Made by a program: the position numbers and the translations under genes
Source: a bacterium
Lineage (GTDB): Bacteria; Krumholzibacteriota; Krumholzibacteria; LZORAL124-64-63
Direction: 5' to 3'
DNA: 5,909 bases
Assembly: GCA_030592025.1 (NCBI GenBank)
Contig: JAUUZX010000118.1
Coordinates: forward strand, 1-5,909
Shown here: positions 1 through 5,228 of the stretch, piece by piece
Position numbering within the stretch: the first letter of the stretch is position 1
Layout: each line of letters starts with the position of its first letter
The notes under the pieces: generated by a model
The model's input: only the letters and a program-made list of their open reading frames with translations
What the model was told of the DNA's origin: nothing
Databases searched by the model: none

Positions 1-699
1 GAATCCATCATCGAGTTCAACACGCCCCTGGTGCCGAACTACCCGGAAGGGGACTCGGATCTGGAGTTTCTGTACGAGGTCCGGAGCGTCGAGAAGATGA
101 TCCTGGACCAGGAGATGGACAAGGAGATCAACGTGGAGATGGTCAAGGAAGGCGTTCTGTTCCAGTTGCCGGCGCCCCTGCTGTTCGTGTCCGGAGGAGC
201 GAAACTCCGGGCCGAGTCCAACCCGCTGCTCGAACGTCTGGGGCGCATGTTCCGGAAGTTCCCCGGCGAGGTGCGGATCGAGGGCCACACGGACAATGTC
301 CCTATCTCATCGGAGCGCTTCCCGTCCAACTGGGAGCTGTCCTCCGCCCGCGCTGTGGCGGTGGCACGAAACTTTCAAGGACAGAGCATACCGCCGACGC
401 GCTTGTCGGCGACCGGATACGGTGAGTACCGGCCCATCGCGGACAACACGACGGTGGAAGGCCGGGCGACGAACCGCCGGGTGGAGATCCTGCTGGCCTG
501 GCGCTCAAAATCGCCTAAACGGCAGAAATCGCTGCCTCTGGAGCAAACGGAGCCGGTTCAACGGCAGGAAGTGATGCCGCTGATACCGCTGGCTCCCACG
601 CCGAAGAAGGCGCAGACATTGGACAAGGCCATCCCGCCCACCCTCCTGGTGCCCGTGACGGGTTATCTGGGGGCGGCGGTCGACATCGACCGGAAGTGA
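1..699 (+). CDS. motB: MotB, flagellar stator protein, C-terminal part (5' partial)
   Basis: The reading frame is open from base 1, so the gene starts outside the window; the GTG at 31 has no Shine-Dalgarno and lies inside the protein. The visible 232 residues carry the periplasmic OmpA-type peptidoglycan-binding domain, about residues 58-166 of this fragment. It shows the lead-in F62-V-S-G-G, the cell-wall binding motif G95-H-T-D-N, the segment N110-W-E-L-S-S-A-R, then G139-Y-G-E and N158-R-R-V-E-I. The N-terminal transmembrane helix with its proton-carrying Asp and the plug are missing because of the window edge. A 65-residue proline-rich tail with a basic start (residues 168-232) follows the domain. 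MotB anchors the MotA/MotB proton-driven stator to the cell wall. Being directly ahead of fliL, fliM and fliN makes MotB much more likely than a Pal or OmpA lipoprotein; motA probably lies just upstream. Confidence 0.9.
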   Translation, partial: ESIIEFNTPLVPNYPEGDSDLEFLYEVRSVEKMILDQEMDKEINVEMVKEGVLFQLPAPLLFVSGGAKLRAESNPLLERLGRMFRKFPGEVRIEGHTDNVPISSERFPSNWELSSARAVAVARNFQGQSIPPTRLSATGYGEYRPIADNTTVEGRATNRRVEILLAWRSKSPKRQKSLPLEQTEPVQRQEVMPLIPLAPTPKKAQTLDKAIPPTLLVPVTGYLGAAVDIDRK

Positions 700-700
700 C

Positions 701-706
701 AAGGAG
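701..706 (+). promoter_or_regulatory. Shine-Dalgarno of fliL
   Basis: AAGGAG sits 7 nt before the ATG at 714 and right after the motB stop. It fixes the fliL start and suggests strong translation initiation. Confidence 0.8.
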
Positions 707-713
707 CTGACCC

Positions 714-1238
714 ATGGCCGACGAAAAAACCGACGCCAAGGAAGAAGAGAAGAGCGGTGGCAGCAAGCTGGCGTTCCTCGAGAACAAGACCGTGGTGCTG
801 GGCCTCATCGTCGTTGTGCAGACCGCGATCGCCATCGGGTTGACCCAGTTCGTCATCCTGCCGCGGCTCGGCGTCGAGACCGCTGCCGTGGTCGAGGAGC
901 CCGCCGAGGAGAAGGACACAGCACTCCCCGAACTCGGCACGCTGGTGGATCTGGAGGAGATCATCGTCACCCTGAACTCGGACCCGCGCAAGCCGCGGTA
1001 CCTGCGCATCAACGTGTCCCTCGAGTTCCGCGAGGCGCTCATCGCCAACCGGGCCGCCGGGCGCCTGCCCCAGTTGCGGGACATCGTCATCATGGCCCTG
1101 GCCGACAAGACCGTGGAGGACCTGAGCCAGCAGTCCGGCAAGCAGGCCCTGCGGGACGAGATCGCCCGTGACGTCGGGTCGCTTCTGCCCGAGGGCTCCC
1201 TCATGAACGTGTACTTTTCCGACCTGGTCATCCAGTGA
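714..1238 (+). CDS. fliL: FliL, flagellar basal body-associated protein
   Basis: This 174-residue protein has the FliL layout. A charged cytoplasmic N-terminus (residues 1-24, rich in Lys and Glu) is followed by one transmembrane helix at about 26-49, an acidic linker, and a periplasmic domain from about 73 to 174. That domain starts L-x-x-L-V-D-L-E-E-I-I-V-T-L and ends with the family hallmark V-Y-F-S-D-L-V-I-Q as the very last residues. FliL proteins form rings around the stator and raise motor torque or stator stability; the role here is inferred from the family. It starts 14 bp after motB with a good ribosome site, so the two are probably co-transcribed, which fits a stator partnership. 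Length and ending are normal for the family. No signal peptide is expected, because the helix acts as an uncleaved anchor. Confidence 0.93.
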   Translation: MADEKTDAKEEEKSGGSKLAFLENKTVVLGLIVVVQTAIAIGLTQFVILPRLGVETAAVVEEPAEEKDTALPELGTLVDLEEIIVTLNSDPRKPRYLRINVSLEFREALIANRAAGRLPQLRDIVIMALADKTVEDLSQQSGKQALRDEIARDVGSLLPEGSLMNVYFSDLVIQ

Positions 1239-1259
1239 CCGACAGAGCGGAGTAACGAC

Positions 1260-2291
1260 GTGCCGACTGAGGAAATCACCACCGGGACCGATGATTTCGA
1301 CCAGGATCTGGATTCGGCCATCGGCGCTGCCGAGGAGCTGACCGGAGCTGCTGCCGTCGACATCGACCAGGTCCTCGAGTCCGGACCCAACGCCGACGTG
1401 GGCCGACCCGACGGGCCCGCCCCCTATGATTTCAACCGGCCCAACAGCATCTCCCGCATTTTCGAGAAGAACCTCCAGGCCGTAGGGGAGGGCTTCGCCA
1501 AGACCGCGACGATCGATTTCACGAGCCTGCTGCGAACAACGACCAAGGTCGAGTTCACGGGGATGTACCAGAGTTCCTTCGGTGACTACCAGAACGAGCT
1601 GCCCAAGCCGACCTGCGCGGCCCTCATCACTCTCGAGCCCCTCAAGGGGATGTCCCTGCTGCACCTCGACCTGTCCCTGTGCTACGTCTTCATGCAGAAG
1701 CTCCTGGGCGGACCCCTGAACGAATCGACCCCGGACCGTGAGTTCACCGAGATCGAGCGGGGCATCAACGCCGGCCTGGTGGACCGTTTCACGGAGATCC
1801 TGCGCAAGAGCATGACCAAATGGGTGAAGCTCACGCCGAAATTCGTGAAACTCGAGAACAACCCGAGCTACCTGAGCGGCATCGCCGAGGGGGAATCCCT
1901 CATTGTCCTGGGCTTCCGGCTGCAGACGGGCCCCGCCGACGGCCGTGTCGAGATCTGCTTCCCGTTGCCGGCGTTCGGCCCGGTGAAGGACGTCTTCGAT
2001 CCCCGCGACACCGTCGAATTGCGCACCGACGACGAGTTGCGCGACGATCGTCGCCGGATCCTGAACATGGTCCAGGGGACCAGTAGTGAACTTGTTGTCG
2101 AACTGTCTACTTTCGGCTCTAACCTCGAGGAAATTCTCAATCTTAGCGAAGGCGATGTCCTCCGACTGCCCCAGGCCGTGGAAGCGCCCCTGAGGGTGAA
2201 GGTGGCCGGTAGGCACGCCTGGATGGGCGAAGCCGGTCGCGTGGGCCAGAACCGGGCCATCAAGCTGATCAGCCAGGTGACCAAGGAGTAA
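1260..2291 (+). CDS. fliM: FliM, flagellar motor switch protein
   Basis: This 343-residue C-ring protein links FliG to FliN and receives phosphorylated CheY. I chose the GTG start because GGAG at 1249-1252 lies 7 nt upstream. An acidic, low-complexity N-terminus (1-55) precedes the family mark Y56-D-F-N-R-P-N-S-I-S. The CheC-like middle domain follows to about residue 240, with L-P-K-P-T, L148-L-G-G, R160-E-F-T-E-I-E and E-N-N-P. A SpoA domain occupies about 275-341 (L-S-E-G-D-V-L-R-L). Three oddities stand out. The CheY-binding EIDALL-like motif is not at the extreme N-terminus; the best match is D34-I-D-Q-V-L, with a second weak one at F13-D-Q-D-L-D-S-A-I. The FliG-contacting GGxG loop reads G150-G-P-L. 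A block of unusual T- and A-ending codons encodes the start of the SpoA domain. Confidence 0.95.
   Translation: MPTEEITTGTDDFDQDLDSAIGAAEELTGAAAVDIDQVLESGPNADVGRPDGPAPYDFNRPNSISRIFEKNLQAVGEGFAKTATIDFTSLLRTTTKVEFTGMYQSSFGDYQNELPKPTCAALITLEPLKGMSLLHLDLSLCYVFMQKLLGGPLNESTPDREFTEIERGINAGLVDRFTEILRKSMTKWVKLTPKFVKLENNPSYLSGIAEGESLIVLGFRLQTGPADGRVEICFPLPAFGPVKDVFDPRDTVELRTDDELRDDRRRILNMVQGTSSELVVELSTFGSNLEEILNLSEGDVLRLPQAVEAPLRVKVAGRHAWMGEAGRVGQNRAIKLISQVTKE
2283..2288 (+). promoter_or_regulatory. Shine-Dalgarno of fliN, inside the fliM end
   Basis: AAGGAG overlaps the last codons of fliM and lies 6 nt before the fliN ATG at 2295. Ribosomes finishing fliM stop at the fliN start, which suggests translational coupling of the two switch proteins. 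Confidence 0.75.
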
Positions 2292-2294
2292 CGC

Positions 2295-2693
2295 ATGACT
2301 ACTGACGACACCCAGGTGATGGACGAGCAGGCCACCATCGGCCAGACCGGAGCACCCGCCGCCGACGGTTCGCCGCTGGACGACGCCGAGTCCCAGGCCC
2401 TGGTCAAGGATCTGGGGATGGACGTGCCCGATACGTCGAACCTGGACATGCTGCTGGACGTCAACCTGAACATCACCGTGGAGTTGGGCCGGGCCCAACT
2501 CAAGTTCCGGGATGTGCTGAACCTGTCCCAGGGTACGGTGGTGGAGCTCACGCGGCAGACCAGCGAGCCCGTGGACATCCTCGTCAACGGCGCCCTGCTG
2601 GCGACGGGGGAGGTCGTCGTGGTCGACGATCACTTCGCCGTGCGCATCACGAAGCTCCTGAATCGCGTCGAACGTCTGAAGCGGGTCCTCTGA
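2295..2693 (+). CDS. fliN: FliN, flagellar motor switch protein
   Basis: This 132-residue protein has an acidic, flexible N-terminus (about 1-47) and one SpoA domain (about 50-125). The diagnostic run is V62-E-L-G-R-A, then L77-S-Q-G-T-V-V-E-L, E91-P-V-D-I-L-V-N-G and G105-E-V-V-V-V-D-D, ending in V116-R-I-T and a basic tail. This is close to the classical proteobacterial FliN pattern. FliN forms the lower rim of the C-ring with the FliM C-terminal domain and, in known systems, binds the FliH/FliI export ATPase complex. There is no CheC phosphatase domain, so it is FliN and not FliY. It lies 3 bp after fliM with its ribosome site inside fliM, and overlaps fliO by one base. Confidence 0.95.
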   Translation: MTTDDTQVMDEQATIGQTGAPAADGSPLDDAESQALVKDLGMDVPDTSNLDMLLDVNLNITVELGRAQLKFRDVLNLSQGTVVELTRQTSEPVDILVNGALLATGEVVVVDDHFAVRITKLLNRVERLKRVL

Positions 2694-3097
2694 TGATCCC
2701 GTTGCTGGCAGCGGCCATGCCCGTGTTCGAAGGTGGCACCGGCGTCTCGTGGTGGCAGACCGTGGGGGGCCTGGCGGCCGTCTTCGCTTTGCTGCTGCTG
2801 TTTCTGAAGTTCCTGGCACGGATGAACCGCTCCGGGAAGGTCGGTCAGGCCTCCATGTTGTCCGTCTGGGGCCTGGGCCCTCGGCGCGAGATCCAGGTTC
2901 TGCGCCTGGGCGAGGACGTCCACTACATCTACCGCCACGACGGGGCCATGGTCCTGCTGCGCCAGGAAACCTACGCAGCCTGGCAGGCCAAGGGAGCGGA
3001 GACCGCCACGGAGGCCCCGTCCTCCGGCCTGCTCGCGCGGCTCCTGGGCGACCGTTTCCCCATGCTCGGGCGGCCCGCCGCGGCCCACCGCCATTGA
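2693..3097 (+). CDS. fliO: FliO, flagellar export-gate assembly protein (divergent)
   Basis: The 134-residue protein has one transmembrane helix at about 22-41, preceded by a short periplasmic segment and followed by a cytoplasmic domain. That domain contains L-G-P-R-R-E-I-Q-V-L-R-L-G (about residues 61-73), the FliO signature in which a G-P-[KR] turn leads into a short beta strand, then a Leu-rich strand and Q-E. The tail (about 98-134) is Ala/Pro-rich and ends in His-Arg-His. FliO is a scaffold that helps assemble the FliP ring and is not in the mature gate. Family members are weakly conserved, so position between fliN and fliP carries part of the call. The ATG overlaps the fliN stop (TGATG), so reinitiation after fliN is likely; no strong separate ribosome site is seen. 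A later start at Met9 is possible. Confidence 0.82.
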   Translation: MIPLLAAAMPVFEGGTGVSWWQTVGGLAAVFALLLLFLKFLARMNRSGKVGQASMLSVWGLGPRREIQVLRLGEDVHYIYRHDGAMVLLRQETYAAWQAKGAETATEAPSSGLLARLLGDRFPMLGRPAAAHRH

Positions 3098-3102
3098 TCA
3101 AT
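3093..3102. repeat. 10-bp perfect palindrome at the fliO stop
   Basis: ATTGATCAAT is self-complementary and covers the fliO stop codon. No U-rich run forming an intrinsic terminator follows. It could be a protein-binding half-site or chance; nothing else supports a function. Confidence 0.3.
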
Positions 3103-3120
3103 TTCCTTCCGCTCCTGTTG

Positions 3121-3144
3121 GATTCCCCTCGCCGGTAGAGAATC
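3121..3144. promoter_or_regulatory. Candidate enhancer (activator) site for the sigma-54 promoter
   Basis: An imperfect 24-bp inverted repeat has perfect outer arms GATTC (3121-3125) and GAATC (3140-3144), with two further symmetric pairs inside (3127/3138 and 3130/3135). Its centre is about 108 bp upstream of the predicted transcription start, within the usual range for enhancer sites of NtrC-type activators such as FlrC or FlbD. The activator identity and binding are inference; the arms are short and could be chance. Confidence 0.3.
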
Positions 3145-3165
3145 AGTGCCTAGCTCCCGGGCCGC

Positions 3166-3200
3166 TAACTCCTTTCTAAACAACGACAAATAACGTAAAT
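3166..3200. promoter_or_regulatory. AT-rich tract upstream of the sigma-54 promoter
   Basis: 25 of 35 bases are A or T in an otherwise strongly GC-rich window. The tract lies between the candidate enhancer and the -24 element, where DNA bending (for example by IHF) commonly brings the activator to sigma-54 polymerase. I found no clear IHF consensus, so only the composition is certain. Confidence 0.4.
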
Positions 3201-3214
3201 GCACGGTCTGCGCG

Positions 3215-3229
3215 TGGCACGGCCATTGC
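3215..3229 (+). promoter_or_regulatory. Sigma-54 (RpoN) promoter for fliPQR-flhB
   Basis: TGGCACG (3215-3221), four bases, then TTGC (3226-3229) match the sigma-54 -24/-12 consensus at every defined position, with correct GG-to-GC spacing (GG 3216-3217, GC 3228-3229). It lies in the only long non-coding gap of the window. Taking the C at 3229 as -12, transcription would begin near 3241, giving a leader of about 29 nt that just includes the fliP ribosome site. Sigma-54 promoters need an AAA+ activator and are common in flagellar regulons. Confidence 0.88.
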
Positions 3230-3255
3230 CTCTGTCGAGGAGACCACCGATCCCG

Positions 3256-3262
3256 AAGGAGA
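3256..3262 (+). promoter_or_regulatory. Shine-Dalgarno of fliP, deciding a TTG start
   Basis: AAGGAGA places the TTG at 3270 8 nt after AAGGAG. A second TTG follows at 3273 with longer spacing. No ATG or GTG is available before the signal peptide, so TTG at 3270 is the best start. Confidence 0.8.
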
Positions 3263-3269
3263 GACGACC

Positions 3270-4070
3270 TTGTTGCGTCACCGTTCCAACTTTCTTCTGA
3301 CCGCCACCCTGCTCGTGGTTCTGGGCGTCCTCACGGCCGCCCCGTTGGCGTCGGCCCAAACCGAGGCCATGGCACCCATCGAGCCCGTGACCGACGGCGG
3401 CGATGTGCTCACCTTGAAGCTGGAGGGCATCCAGGGCGTCACCGGCATGGACTCGGCGCTGAAGATCGTCCTGCTGATGACGGTCCTGTCACTGGCGCCG
3501 GCCTTCCTCATTCTCCTGACGAGCTTCACCCGCATCGTGATCGTTTTGGGTTTCCTGCGCCAGGCCATCGGGGCCAACCAGGCGCCCAACAACCAGATCC
3601 TCGTGGGGCTCGCGCTCTTCCTGACCGTGGTCGTCATGGCGCCGGTGCTGCAGAGGATGAACGACGACGCGCTGCAGCCGTTCCTGGCCGAGACCATCAG
3701 CCAGGACGAGGCCCTGACCAGGGTCCAGGTGCCCCTGAAGCAGTTCATGCTCGGCCAGGTCCGCGAGAAGGACGTGGCGCTGTTCCTCGAACTCACCGAT
3801 CGCGAGGCGCCGGAAACCCCCGAGGACCTGTCCATGCTGGTCATCGTGCCGAGCTTCGTGCTGAGCGAGCTGAAGACCGCGTTCCAGATGGGATTCGTGC
3901 TCTTCATCCCGTTCCTGATCATCGACATGGTCGTGGCGTCGGTCCTCATGTCCATGGGCATGATGATGCTGCCCCCGGTGCTCATCAGTCTGCCGTTCAA
4001 GATCCTGCTCTTCGTGCTCGTCGATGGTTGGTTCCTCATCGTGAAATCCCTCGTCCAGGCTTTCCAGTAG
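3270..4070 (+). CDS. fliP: FliP, flagellar type III export-gate protein
   Basis: The 266-residue FliP forms the pentameric core of the export gate with FliQ and FliR. A TTG start is used. Residues 1-29 are a typical Sec signal peptide (Arg3 and Arg5, hydrophobic 8-22, cleavage after A27-S-A29), consistent with the known cleavage of enteric FliP. A short periplasmic segment follows. The FliP domain begins about residue 63, with T84-S-F-T-R-I-V-I-V-L, R97-Q-A, the N107-N-Q-I-L-V-G-L-A-L-F-L helix, S199-E-L-K-T-A-F-Q, and F212-I-P-F-L-I-I-D. The methionine run M231-M-M-L-P-P corresponds to the methionine gasket that seals the closed channel, and V251-D-G-W marks the last helix. Length and motifs are complete. 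It is the first gene after the sigma-54 promoter, so it probably heads its own transcript. Confidence 0.97.
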   Translation: MLRHRSNFLLTATLLVVLGVLTAAPLASAQTEAMAPIEPVTDGGDVLTLKLEGIQGVTGMDSALKIVLLMTVLSLAPAFLILLTSFTRIVIVLGFLRQAIGANQAPNNQILVGLALFLTVVVMAPVLQRMNDDALQPFLAETISQDEALTRVQVPLKQFMLGQVREKDVALFLELTDREAPETPEDLSMLVIVPSFVLSELKTAFQMGFVLFIPFLIIDMVVASVLMSMGMMMLPPVLISLPFKILLFVLVDGWFLIVKSLVQAFQ

Positions 4071-4075
4071 CCGGA

Positions 4076-4081
4076 AAAGGA
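4076..4081 (+). promoter_or_regulatory. Shine-Dalgarno of fliQ, deciding a GTG start
   Basis: AAAGGA lies 7 nt before the GTG at 4089. A nearby GTG at 4084 is in another frame and too close to the site. Confidence 0.65.
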
Positions 4082-4088
4082 CTGTGCC

Positions 4089-4352
4089 GTGACACCGGAA
4101 ACCGTCATTGAAATCGGACAATACGCCATGCGGACCGTGGTCTTCGTGGCGGGTCCGATGCTCATCGCGGGCATGATCGTCGGCCTGGCCATCAGCATCT
4201 TCCAGGCGGCGACGCAGATCAACGAGATGACCATGACCTTCGTGCCCAAGATCCTCACGGTGTTCGCGGTCCTGATCCTCACGCTGCCCTGGGCCATCGC
4301 CCAACTGACGGGCTTCACCGAGGCGATGTTCAGCCGCATCGCCAACATGTAG
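4089..4352 (+). CDS. fliQ: FliQ, flagellar type III export-gate protein
   Basis: The protein is 87 residues, the normal FliQ length. It starts at GTG with the family's M-T-P-E opening and forms a two-helix hairpin, with hydrophobic segments at about 17-39 and 53-72. Between them is the near-invariant block Q39-A-A-T-Q-I-N-E-M-T, followed by F-V-P-K-I. FliQ subunits wrap around the outside of the FliP/FliR helix to build the export gate. It starts 18 bp after fliP and ends 8 bp before fliR, so it is co-transcribed with both. Nothing is truncated or unusual apart from the GTG start. Confidence 0.96.
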   Translation: MTPETVIEIGQYAMRTVVFVAGPMLIAGMIVGLAISIFQAATQINEMTMTFVPKILTVFAVLILTLPWAIAQLTGFTEAMFSRIANM

Positions 4353-4360
4353 GGACGGGC

Positions 4361-5143
4361 ATGGGCATCAGCATCCCTCTTCCGCTCATCGCCGTCTTCG
4401 CCGCCCTTGCCGTGCGGTTCGCGGTGCTGGCGGCCACCCTGCCCCTGCTGGAGCTGCGCTCGGACCCGCCGCACTGGCGTTTCGGATTGGCTGCAAGCTT
4501 CGCGGGCGCCCTGGCTCCCAGCGTTGCGGCGACCCTGCCCGTGGGCAGCCTGGACCTGGCCTGGCCCTCCCTGGCCATGGAGGCCATGCGCTCCCTCGTG
4601 GTGGGGGCGCTCCTGGGCTTCACCGTGAACCTCGTTTTCACGACGGTGCGCTTCGCCGGTTCCGTCGTGGGTATGCAGGTAGGGTTCGCCATCGTGAACG
4701 CCTACGACCCCATGAGCAACTCCCAGATCTCGGTCATCTCCCAGTTCTACTACCTGCTGGCGGTGCTCCTGTTCTTCGTGTCCGGCGCCCACCATCTGCT
4801 GGTAACGGCCATGTTCGAGTCCTGCGTGGCGGTGCCGCCCTTCAGCGGCATCGACCCGGCAGCCGGCGCCTGGCAAGTGGTGCGGGAATTCTCTTCGGTC
4901 TTCAGTCTCGGGTTGCGGATCGCCGCACCCGTCGTGCTCGTGCTGCTGCTCGTGAGCGCGTCCATGGGTGTCATCGTCAAGACGGTGCCCCAGATCAACG
5001 TCCTGGTGGTGGGCTTCCCCGTGAAGATCGGGGTCGGGATCATCACCCTCGGTCTCTCGTTGGTCTTTTTCAAGGACGTCACCCTCGGCCTCTACGAGGC
5101 TCTCGATGATCAGTTGGCCCGGGTGCTCTTGGCCATGAGTTAG
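4361..5143 (+). CDS. fliR: FliR, flagellar type III export-gate protein
   Basis: The 260-residue integral membrane protein is of normal FliR length with several hydrophobic segments, beginning at about 7-29 and ending at about 214-237. Family marks include the E-A-M-R-S-L-V-V-G-A-L-L-G-F stretch, G-x-x-V-G-M-Q-V-G-F, D-P-M-S-N-S-Q, the G-A-H-H-L-L histidine pair, and P210-Q-I-N-V-L-V-V-G-F-P-V-K-I. FliR is the single subunit that completes the FliP5FliQ4FliR1 gate and contacts FlhB. The ATG is 8 bp after fliQ; the ribosome site is weak (AGGGA at 4351-4355, overlapping the fliQ stop), so coupling with fliQ is likely. An 85-bp gap separates it from flhB; in some lineages FliR and FlhB are fused, here they are separate. 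Confidence 0.96.
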   Translation: MGISIPLPLIAVFAALAVRFAVLAATLPLLELRSDPPHWRFGLAASFAGALAPSVAATLPVGSLDLAWPSLAMEAMRSLVVGALLGFTVNLVFTTVRFAGSVVGMQVGFAIVNAYDPMSNSQISVISQFYYLLAVLLFFVSGAHHLLVTAMFESCVAVPPFSGIDPAAGAWQVVREFSSVFSLGLRIAAPVVLVLLLVSASMGVIVKTVPQINVLVVGFPVKIGVGIITLGLSLVFFKDVTLGLYEALDDQLARVLLAMS

Positions 5144-5154
5144 GCAGGGGAAAT

Positions 5155-5209
5155 GGGTTGAGAAATACCATCCGCTGAACGGAATACGACCATCAACCCC
5201 CAACCGGGG
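5155..5209 (+). other. Competing RNA hairpins in the fliR-flhB gap
   Basis: The 85-bp gap (5144-5228) contains GGGTTGA (5155-5161) exactly complementary to TCAACCC (5193-5199), enclosing a small TCCG/CGGA hairpin (5171-5174 with 5180-5183). A separate hairpin CCCC-AACC-GGGG (5198-5209) shares bases 5198-5199 with the larger stem, so the two cannot be complete together. The second ends 7 nt before the flhB ribosome site. A role in mRNA processing or translation control of flhB is inference. No U-tract follows, so it is not an intrinsic terminator. Confidence 0.4.
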
Positions 5210-5216
5210 CGGCCAG

Positions 5217-5225
5217 AGGAGGTGA
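5217..5225 (+). promoter_or_regulatory. Very strong Shine-Dalgarno of flhB, deciding a GTG start
   Basis: AGGAGGTGA is complementary to the 16S rRNA 3' end over nine bases and lies just ahead of the GTG at 5229 (6 nt after AGGAGG). Its TGA is an in-frame stop directly upstream, so no earlier start is possible. Confidence 0.85.
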
Positions 5226-5228
5226 GAA

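Noticed and set aside
362..376. Sigma-54-like TGGCACG-N4-TTTC inside motB
   Set aside because: The essential -12 GC is changed to TC, and it lies within the conserved OmpA-domain coding sequence with no gene start nearby.
296..574. Alternative plus-strand frame inside motB
   Set aside because: The Arg/Trp/Cys-rich product is typical of a frame-shifted GC-rich gene, and the motB frame there carries clear OmpA motifs.
679..1368. 13-base exact repeat GTCGACATCGACC at the end of motB (679-691) and in fliM (1356-1368), encoding Val-Asp-Ile-Asp both times
   Set aside because: One such match in about 6 kb of GC-rich coding DNA is near chance expectation, and it has no flanking similarity.
2706..2720. 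Sigma-54-like TGGCAGC-N4-ATGC at the beginning of fliO
   Set aside because: Three mismatches to consensus, and it is inside the coding region of a gene translationally coupled to fliN.
663..3101. Very long open frame on the minus strand opposite fliL-fliM-fliN-fliO, predicted over 800 residues
   Set aside because: It is low-complexity, rich in Arg, Gly, His and Gln, matches no family I recognise, and mirrors five well-supported plus-strand genes. High-GC third positions routinely open antisense frames.
3060..3180. Possible terminator after fliO (GC-rich repeats near 3068-3080, TAGC/GCTA around 3150-3167)
   Set aside because: Stems are only about 4 bp and no U-rich run follows, so an intrinsic terminator is not supported.
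3199..3300. Small open frame of 33 codons starting at an ATG in the fliO-fliP gap
   Set aside because: No ribosome site, it runs across the sigma-54 promoter, and it starts upstream of the predicted transcript start.
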